From Anaerolineaceae bacterium (lineage in GTDB: Bacteria; Chloroflexota; Anaerolineae; Promineifilales; Promineifilaceae), in the NCBI GenBank assembly GCA_002699125.1, contig PABI01000039.1, forward strand, positions 1-37,308: DNA of 37,308 nt, in the 5' to 3' direction. This document shows, piece after piece, positions 32,260 through 37,308 of this stretch. Each line of letters starts with the position of its first letter. Position 1 is the first letter of the stretch. Below the pieces are notes generated by a model. It worked only from the letters and a program-made list of their open reading frames with translations. It did not search any database and was not told the origin of the DNA. The position numbers and the translations under genes are program-made.

Positions 32260-33042
32260 CTAGACAAATTGGATGGCCACTGAGCCGAGGTCGCCAAAAT
32301 CGGCGCGGATGGTGTCGCCAACTTCGGCCCAGACGGGACGGACGAAGGAGCCAGCCAGCAGGATTTGTCCCGGTTCCAGGGCATAGCCCAGCGTAGACAG
32401 CTTATTGGCCAGCCAGGCAACGCCGTTGGCCGGATGACCCATCACGCCGCAAGACAGCCCCGTCTCTTCAATTTCGGTGTTGCGGTAAAGGATGCCGGGC
32501 ACCATGCGCAAATTGAGATCACGCGGGTGAAACGGCCGTCCCCCCAACACCAGCCCGGCACCAGCCCCGTTATCGGCAATGGTGTCATAAATTTTACGTG
32601 GTTCATCTACCCGCGTGTCGATGATTTCGATGGACGGCACGACAAACTCGGTGGCGCGCAGCACGTCCAGCATCTTGACGCCAGGACCCTTCAATGGTGT
32701 ACCCAAAATGAATGCCAGCTCCAACTCCACGCGGGGCACGCAGTAGTTGGTGTGCGGCACCTTAGCGCCATCTTCTATCAGAAAATGATCGTACAAAAAA
32801 CCAAAGTCCGGCTCGTCAATCTTGGAGGAACGTCGCATAGCGATTGAGGTTAACCCAACTTTATAACCAATAAGTTTGGCTCCGGCTGCCTGTTGGCGGC
32901 GGGCCACCTCGGCAGAAATAGCGTAAGAATCTTCAAATTCGATGTGGGGGAAGAGGGCGGACGGCCGTGTGGTTTGCACCTTCGTTTTGTTGGCTTCCAG
33001 CAAGGCTTCGACCATTTGGTTTCGTTCTGCATCTGTGAGCAT
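32260..33042 (-). CDS. 2-oxo-hept-3-ene-1,7-dioate hydratase-like (HpaH/MhpD family)
   Basis: A 260-aa fumarylacetoacetate-hydrolase-superfamily hydratase, close in length to HpaH (about 267 aa). It contains LIGYKVGLTSIAMRRSS, a central metal-site region VPRVELELAFILG with the two acidic ligands, IEIIDTRVDEPRK, and DNGAGAGLVLGGRPFHPRDL followed by MGHPANGVAWLANKLS. These are characteristic HpaH/MhpD motifs. The family hydrates 2-hydroxy-dienoates made by extradiol ring cleavage of aromatics (homoprotocatechuate, 3-phenylpropionate). No ring-cleavage dioxygenase is in the window. The longer start at 33180 is rejected; the ATG at 33042 has GGAGG. It diverges from the dienelactone hydrolase gene. 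Confidence 0.9.
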   Translation of the reverse strand: MLTDAERNQMVEALLEANKTKVQTTRPSALFPHIEFEDSYAISAEVARRQQAAGAKLIGYKVGLTSIAMRRSSKIDEPDFGFLYDHFLIEDGAKVPHTNYCVPRVELELAFILGTPLKGPGVKMLDVLRATEFVVPSIEIIDTRVDEPRKIYDTIADNGAGAGLVLGGRPFHPRDLNLRMVPGILYRNTEIEETGLSCGVMGHPANGVAWLANKLSTLGYALEPGQILLAGSFVRPVWAEVGDTIRADFGDLGSVAIQFV

Positions 33043-33230
33043 ACAGCCTCCGGTTGTTGGGGAATTTTGCCATCCAGCTAATGGTCTCCCTAGAGTATGC
33101 GATTTTCGCCAATTTGCACAGTCGCAAACAGAAATGTGCATTCTGATTCTACTTCTGTCACAATAGAACCGTTCAGACACATTTCACCTATTGAAATTAC
33201 GGGAGCCTGGAAGAAAAACAGGAGGTCATG

Positions 33231-33986
33231 ATGCACCAAACCGACATGTATGAAGGCATGATTGCCGAAACGATCACGTATCCTGGAGCCAATGGGGATT
33301 TGATCAATGCTTATCTGGCACGGCCGTTAGGCCCCGGTCCGCATCCAGGCATGGTTGTCATCCACCATATGCCCGGCTGGGACGAATGGTACCGCGAAGC
33401 GACGCGCAAATATGCCCATCACGGGTACGTCGCCCTCTCGCCCAATCTGTACTTCCGCGCCGGGCACGGCACGCCGGAAGATGTGGCGGCCAAAGTGCGC
33501 GCTGCCGGTGGCTTGCCCGATGAGCAGGCCGTCGGTGATATGGCTGGCGCGCTCCATTATTTGCAATCGCTACCCAATGTGAGCGAGAAGATTGGCATCT
33601 GGGGCACCTGCTCCGGTGGGCGGCATGCTTACCTGGCTGCCTGTCGCGTGCCTGGTTTTTCGGCCGTGGTAGATTGCTGGGGTGGGCGGGTTGTGATGGA
33701 AGAGAAAGATCTGTCGCCCACGTTTCCCGTCGCGCCATTAGACTACACCAAAGATTTAAACATCCCGCTCCTGGGCATCTTCGGCGAAGACGACCACAGC
33801 CCCACGCCAGAACAGGTAGCCATCCACGAAGAAGAATTGAAGAAACATGGCAAGCAGTACGAGTTCCACATGTACCCCGATGCCGGACACGGTTTCTTTT
33901 ATCATCATCGCCCCAACTATCGCCAGGAACAGGCTGTAGACGGCTGGAACAAAATTTTCGCCTTCCTGAGAAAACATCTAACCTGA
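33231..33986 (+). CDS. Dienelactone hydrolase family protein
   Basis: A 251-aa alpha/beta hydrolase of the dienelactone hydrolase family. The nucleophile is Cys (about 126) in GTCSGGRH, with Asp (about 186) in GEDDHSPT and His (about 220) in PDAGHGFF. The Cys nucleophile is typical of true dienelactone hydrolases rather than Ser-type relatives. It could hydrolyse a lactone or ester intermediate of aromatic breakdown, and the HpaH-like hydratase diverges from it. Two ATG codons are adjacent at 33228 and 33231; GGAGG at 33221-33225 spaces better to the second. It is followed by a palindromic element, then the DUF6295 gene. Confidence 0.9.
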   Translation: MHQTDMYEGMIAETITYPGANGDLINAYLARPLGPGPHPGMVVIHHMPGWDEWYREATRKYAHHGYVALSPNLYFRAGHGTPEDVAAKVRAAGGLPDEQAVGDMAGALHYLQSLPNVSEKIGIWGTCSGGRHAYLAACRVPGFSAVVDCWGGRVVMEEKDLSPTFPVAPLDYTKDLNIPLLGIFGEDDHSPTPEQVAIHEEELKKHGKQYEFHMYPDAGHGFFYHHRPNYRQEQAVDGWNKIFAFLRKHLT

Positions 33987-33989
33987 GTC

Positions 33990-34042
33990 GTAGCCGCAGA
34001 TTCTTTCTGCGCCCTTTTTGCGCGGTAAGAAACCGCGGCTAC
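33990..34042. repeat. REP-like palindrome (GTAGCCGC / GCGGCTAC ends)
   Basis: Arms GTAGCCGCAGATTCTTTC (from 33990) and TAAGAAACCGCGGCTAC (to 34042) pair imperfectly over 23 bp. The element starts 4 bp after the dienelactone hydrolase stop and ends just before the DUF6295 ribosome site. It is a different family from the GGTAAT, GCGAAGGC and TGTCATTTCGA elements in this window. Confidence 0.65.
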
Positions 34043-34056
34043 TTTTGGAGAGACCT

Positions 34057-34320
34057 ATGTGTACAATGATTGTGGAAAAGGTTCAAATTGAAGGCTGTGG
34101 CAAGGGGACGGGCGGATGGTTTGATGTCAATCAGGCCAATGTCTCCTACGACCATCCATTCAACGCACCGCTGGAACACGCCCTGAACATAGATTTTGTG
34201 AACGAAGCGGTGGGGCCTGGTGCACGGGTTGCCGTGGAGTTGAGCGCTGAGGCGGCCCGTTCCCTGGTGGCTACCATTGAGTCTGTGTTGGCTGAGGCCG
34301 AAGCTGGCGGGCATATATAG
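34057..34320 (+). CDS. DUF6295 family small protein
   Basis: An 87-aa protein matching my recollection of DUF6295 (a small family starting MCT..., with KGTGGWFDVNQANVSYDHP and ALNIDFVNEAVGPGARVAVEL). No enzyme motif is seen and the fold is unknown. It is neither secreted nor membrane-bound by sequence. The ATG at 34057 has GGAGAG at 34047-34052; the upstream 13-codon extension starting at 34018 belongs to a palindromic element and is rejected. It is sandwiched between dienelactone hydrolase and acetoacetate-CoA ligase genes, all on + with short gaps, which suggests a common transcript and a supporting role in that metabolism. Confidence 0.85.
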   Translation: MCTMIVEKVQIEGCGKGTGGWFDVNQANVSYDHPFNAPLEHALNIDFVNEAVGPGARVAVELSAEAARSLVATIESVLAEAEAGGHI

Positions 34321-34347
34321 TTTTCTTGCTTTTTTGGAGAAGAGAAG

Positions 34348-36327
34348 ATGACGGGAGTACAGGAAGGAGATGTGTTGTGGCGACCGTCGGCCAAGGTGGT
34401 CGAGAATGCTAACCTGACGCGTTTGATGAGCTGGCTGGCGGCAGAGAAAATTTTGGTGTTTGCCGGCTATGATGAGCTGTGGCGCTGGTCAGTGACAGAG
34501 TTGGGGGCATTTTGGCAGGCGATTTGGGAGTTTTGTGGGGTGAAGGCGTCGCAGCGGGGTGAAGTTGCCCTGGCCGATGACCAGATGCCCGGCGCTGTCT
34601 GGTTCCCTGAAGCGCGGCTGAACTATGCCGAGAATATTTTTGCCAACATGACTGACGAGCGTCCGGCACTGCTGTACGAAGATGAAGCAGGTCCGTTGAT
34701 TGAGATGAGTTGGGCAAAATTTTATTGGCAAACGGCCGTTCTCCAACACCATCTCCAACAATTGGGCATAGGGCAGGGGGATCGTGTGGTCGCTTACCTA
34801 CCCAACATCCCCGAAGCAATAATTGCCTGCCTGGCCACTGTGAGTCTGGGTGCCGTCTGGTCCAGCGCCTCACCCGATTTTGGCACCAAAGCCGTGCTGG
34901 ACCGCTTTGCCCAGATTGAGCCCAAACTGCTCATCACCGTGGATGGCTACCGCTACAACGGCAAGCCGTTCGATCGGCGCCAGATTGTGGCGCAGCTGCA
35001 AGCTGGTCTGCCGACGCTGGAACATACCATTGCCATACCGTTGCTGAATGACACGCCACTGCCCAATTCACTTTCCTGGCCGGAACTTTTGGCCAGCCCA
35101 GAAGAAACCCCAGAACTGACCTTCGCTCAGGTGCCATTTGACCATCCGCTGTGGATTTTGTACTCGTCCGGCACGACCGGGCTGCCCAAGCCAATTGTGC
35201 ATGGACACGGCGGCAATCTGCTGGAGCACAAAAAAGCCATCATGCTGCACAACGACATCAAGCCGGGCGACCGCTTCTTCTGGTACACCAGCACCGGCTG
35301 GATGATGTGGAATTATTTAGTGGGATCGATGTTGTGTGGCAGTACGGCCGTTCTCTACAACGGCAGCCCCTCGTACCCCAATTTAGACAGGCTGTGGGAT
35401 TTGGCCGAGCGCAGCGGCACGACCTATTTTGGCCTTTCGCCCGCCTTTGTGGCTGCCTGCATGAATGCGGGGATTGAACCCAACAGGCAGCATGATCTCA
35501 CCAAACTGCGCGGCATTGGCTCCACCGGTGCGCCGCTGCCGGTGGCTGCGTTTGAATGGCTTTACAACAACGTCCACGATGATTTTGCCCTGGAATCGCT
35601 GAGCGGCGGAACGGATTTGTGTACCGCGTTTGTCGGTGGCTGCCGCCTGAAGCCGGTTTATGCTGGTGAAATTCAGGGGGCGTCGCTGGGGGCCAAAGTA
35701 CAGGCGTGGAACAATCGCGGCGAGCCGGTTGTGGGTGAAGTGGGCGAACTGGTGATTGCCGCGCCGATGCCCTCGATGCCGGTGAAGTTCTGGAACGATC
35801 CGGGCGATGAGCGCTATCGTGAAAGCTATTTTGAGATGTTCCCCGGCGTGTGGCGGCATGGGGATTGGATTAAGTTTAATGAGCGGGGCGGCTGTGTGAT
35901 TTACGGCCGTTCCGACGCCACCATCAATCGCAAAGGCATCCGCATGGGCACCAGCGAAATTTATGCCTGTGTGGAAGCTATTGACGGCGTGCTCGACAGC
36001 CTGGTGGTTGATATGGAGCTGTTGGATCGTGATTCCTTTATGCCGCTGTTTGTCATTTTGGCCGAAGGGAGAACGCTGGATGACGACCTGCGCCAGAAAA
36101 TCAATCAGGAACTGCGCCGCCAGCTCTCACCGCGCCACGTGCCGGACACCATTTATCAGGTGGAGGCGCTGCCCTACACGCTCAGCGGCAAAAAGCTGGA
36201 AATCCCCGTGCGGCGCATCTTGCTGGGGCATCCGGTAGAAAAAGCGGCCAACCTGGGCGCCATGCGCAATCCTGAGTCGATCAAGTTCTTTGTAGAGCTG
36301 GCTCAAACACTGGCTAATGAAGCATAA
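34348..36327 (+). CDS. Acetoacetate--CoA ligase
   Basis: A 659-aa acyl-activating enzyme of the AMP-forming ANL superfamily. The length, the N-terminal region (DVLWRPS, then GAVWFPEARLNYAENIF) and the motifs are typical of acetoacetyl-CoA synthetase. The P-loop-like motif is YSSGTTGLPKPIVHGHGG (A3); WYTSTGWMMWN, SLSGGTDLC (A5), WRHGDWI (A7) and GRSDATINRKGIRMGTSEIY (A8) follow. The final Lys is in TLSGKKLEIPVRRIL (A10). It activates acetoacetate to acetoacetyl-CoA, feeding it into acetyl-CoA metabolism, and it may serve products of the neighbouring aromatic or lipid catabolic genes. GGAGAAGAG precedes the ATG. A palindromic element follows its stop. Confidence 0.95.
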   Translation: MTGVQEGDVLWRPSAKVVENANLTRLMSWLAAEKILVFAGYDELWRWSVTELGAFWQAIWEFCGVKASQRGEVALADDQMPGAVWFPEARLNYAENIFANMTDERPALLYEDEAGPLIEMSWAKFYWQTAVLQHHLQQLGIGQGDRVVAYLPNIPEAIIACLATVSLGAVWSSASPDFGTKAVLDRFAQIEPKLLITVDGYRYNGKPFDRRQIVAQLQAGLPTLEHTIAIPLLNDTPLPNSLSWPELLASPEETPELTFAQVPFDHPLWILYSSGTTGLPKPIVHGHGGNLLEHKKAIMLHNDIKPGDRFFWYTSTGWMMWNYLVGSMLCGSTAVLYNGSPSYPNLDRLWDLAERSGTTYFGLSPAFVAACMNAGIEPNRQHDLTKLRGIGSTGAPLPVAAFEWLYNNVHDDFALESLSGGTDLCTAFVGGCRLKPVYAGEIQGASLGAKVQAWNNRGEPVVGEVGELVIAAPMPSMPVKFWNDPGDERYRESYFEMFPGVWRHGDWIKFNERGGCVIYGRSDATINRKGIRMGTSEIYACVEAIDGVLDSLVVDMELLDRDSFMPLFVILAEGRTLDDDLRQKINQELRRQLSPRHVPDTIYQVEALPYTLSGKKLEIPVRRILLGHPVEKAANLGAMRNPESIKFFVELAQTLANEA

Positions 36328-36337
36328 AATCCTCAAT

Positions 36338-36436
36338 TGTCATTTCGACCAAAGGGAGAAATCCCTCTGAAGATGGCAAGGTTAATACTTAACTGTGCTT
36401 AGAAGGATTTCTCGCCAAAAGCGGCTCGAAATGACA
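36338..36436. repeat. TGTCATTTCGACC-type inverted repeat element
   Basis: A 99-bp element whose ends (TGTCATTTCGACC at the left, GGCTCGAAATGACA at the right) are inverted copies, with a second inverted pair GAGAAATCC/GGATTTCTC inside and a divergent AT-rich centre. Similar elements with this end are widespread as intergenic repeats in several phyla. It lies between the acetoacetate-CoA ligase stop and the methyltransferase start. Confidence 0.7.
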
Positions 36437-36458
36437 AGGAAAGGCTGCGCGTTTTCCA

Positions 36459-37308
36459 ATGAATAAACAGAGCAGACACATCATTGAGGCTGATAAGCCG
36501 CTGTCGCAGTCGCTGCTGTGGGACATTCAGCGGGCGTATTTTTTGCAGGCGGGCATGGCTGCATGGCAGGATGACGTGGTGCCCAGTGATATCAGCAGCA
36601 ATCCGGTGATGGCCCGAACCTACAGCCAGATTCTGTTTGGCTATTTGCGCGACTGCTTTGCTGCGGCCCAACAGGGCGACTTTGCGTTGGACCCCAGCCA
36701 GCCAATAAACATCGTAGAGCTTGGTGCGGGGTCCGGACGATTGGCCTACCATTTTTTACAGACGTTTTACCAGCAGTCTCCATTTGCCAGCCAGCCCATC
36801 CGCTACATTATGACCGATTTTGTGCCGCAGATTTTAGATTTTTGGCAGGGACACGGCCGTTTCCAACCCTATATCGATTCAAGCATTCTGGACTTTGGCC
36901 TGTTTGACGTGATGGTTATGCGGCCGTTTACTCTCAGAAACAGCGGCCAGATCTTCGCACCGGACACGGTGCAAAATCCCGTCATCCTCATCGCCAACTA
37001 CTTTTTTGACAGCATTCCGCAGGACAGTTTTGTCATCGAGGATGGCCTGCTGTGCCAGAATCTGCTCACGCTCAGCAGCAGCCAGCCGGAGCCGGATTTA
37101 GGTGACCCAGCGATTTGGGAGCGCCTGGCGCTGCACTACGAGCCGATTCCACTGGAAAAATCATTTTACGACAAGCCGCTTTATAATCAGATTTTGGATG
37201 AGTACGAGGCGGCGCTGCCGGATGCCAGCTTCTCATTTCCCAATGTCGGATTAGATTGTGTGCAATTTTGGCGTGAGTTTGGGAACGGCCGTCTCCTGCT
37301 TCTTACCA
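36459..37308 (+). CDS. SAM-dependent methyltransferase, possibly MidA/NDUFAF7-like (partial)
   Basis: The frame is open from the ATG at 36459 to the window end (283 codons, no stop), so the gene is truncated by the window. The SAM-binding motif I is clear: NIVELGAGSGRLAYHF (about residues 85-100). Further on, LIANYFFDSIPQDSFVI resembles the NEFFDALPV region of the MidA/NDUFAF7 family of arginine methyltransferases, in which the fold binds a protein partner. The N-terminal helices (SLLWDIQRAYFLQAG) are unassigned. A purine-rich AAGGAAAGG lies about 15 bp upstream. The substrate is unknown, and a general class I methyltransferase is the safe call. Confidence 0.7.
   Translation, partial: MNKQSRHIIEADKPLSQSLLWDIQRAYFLQAGMAAWQDDVVPSDISSNPVMARTYSQILFGYLRDCFAAAQQGDFALDPSQPINIVELGAGSGRLAYHFLQTFYQQSPFASQPIRYIMTDFVPQILDFWQGHGRFQPYIDSSILDFGLFDVMVMRPFTLRNSGQIFAPDTVQNPVILIANYFFDSIPQDSFVIEDGLLCQNLLTLSSSQPEPDLGDPAIWERLALHYEPIPLEKSFYDKPLYNQILDEYEAALPDASFSFPNVGLDCVQFWREFGNGRLLLLT

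Noticed and set aside
33043..33180. Upstream extension of the HpaH-like gene (46 codons)
   Set aside because: The ATG at 33042 has GGAGG and gives the family's usual length; the extension has no homology-like features.

Overview
The window reads as chromosomal DNA of a Chloroflexota bacterium, probably Anaerolineae-like. This is inferred from gene content (a BMP-type nucleobase ABC system with a selenium-dependent xanthine dehydrogenase homologue, YgeW and YgeY, a Rab-like GTPase, DUF6295) and from many intergenic palindromic elements. No rRNA, tRNA, CRISPR array, transposase or phage gene was recognised. The octamer ACGGCCGT occurs about 60 times by eye, where roughly one copy would be expected by chance. 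It behaves like a genome-wide palindrome of the cyanobacterial HIP1 kind.

Layout. 1-1.4 kb: two unrecognised + strand genes. 1.5-5.5 kb: oligoendopeptidase F (-) diverging from a membrane/GAF histidine kinase (+). 5.6-11.3 kb: a minus-strand envelope and metal block with a frameshifted LysM lipoprotein, a DUF305 protein, an ICMT-like methyltransferase, a Zn/Cd/Pb P-type ATPase and its MerR regulator, with a MerR-type 20-bp-spacer promoter before the ATPase. 11.5-15.2 kb: a DEAD-box RNA helicase (+), then a small membrane protein with a class I glutamine amidotransferase, and a Rab-like small GTPase with a putative Roadblock/longin-like partner (all -).

15.4-30.5 kb is a long minus-strand catabolic region read from high to low coordinate: YgeY-like hydrolase, YgeW-like carbamoyltransferase, a TrpB-like PLP enzyme, two ABC permeases, a lipoprotein with two tandem BMP substrate-binding domains, a CodA-like deaminase, the ABC ATPase, a fused Fe-S/molybdopterin xanthine dehydrogenase and a luciferase-like oxidoreductase. 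A divergent GntR/UTRA regulator sits at the upstream end. The set resembles the enterobacterial/clostridial yge-xdh purine (urate) degradation locus. It lacks recognisable ygfK, ssnA, hyuA and ygeX; the CodA-like and PLP enzymes are candidates for some of those steps. Uptake by the ABC system, deamination and hydroxylation of the ring, then opening and breakdown of the nitrogen-rich fragments by the Yge enzymes is the inferred logic.

31.5-37.3 kb: an iodotyrosine-deiodinase-like nitroreductase and a HpaH-like hydratase (-), then a dienelactone hydrolase, a DUF6295 protein, acetoacetate-CoA ligase and a truncated SAM methyltransferase (+). Intergenic spaces are short (all under 300 bp) and many are filled by inverted repeats of several families. 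One GGTAAT-type family even supplies the last codons and stop of neighbouring genes.
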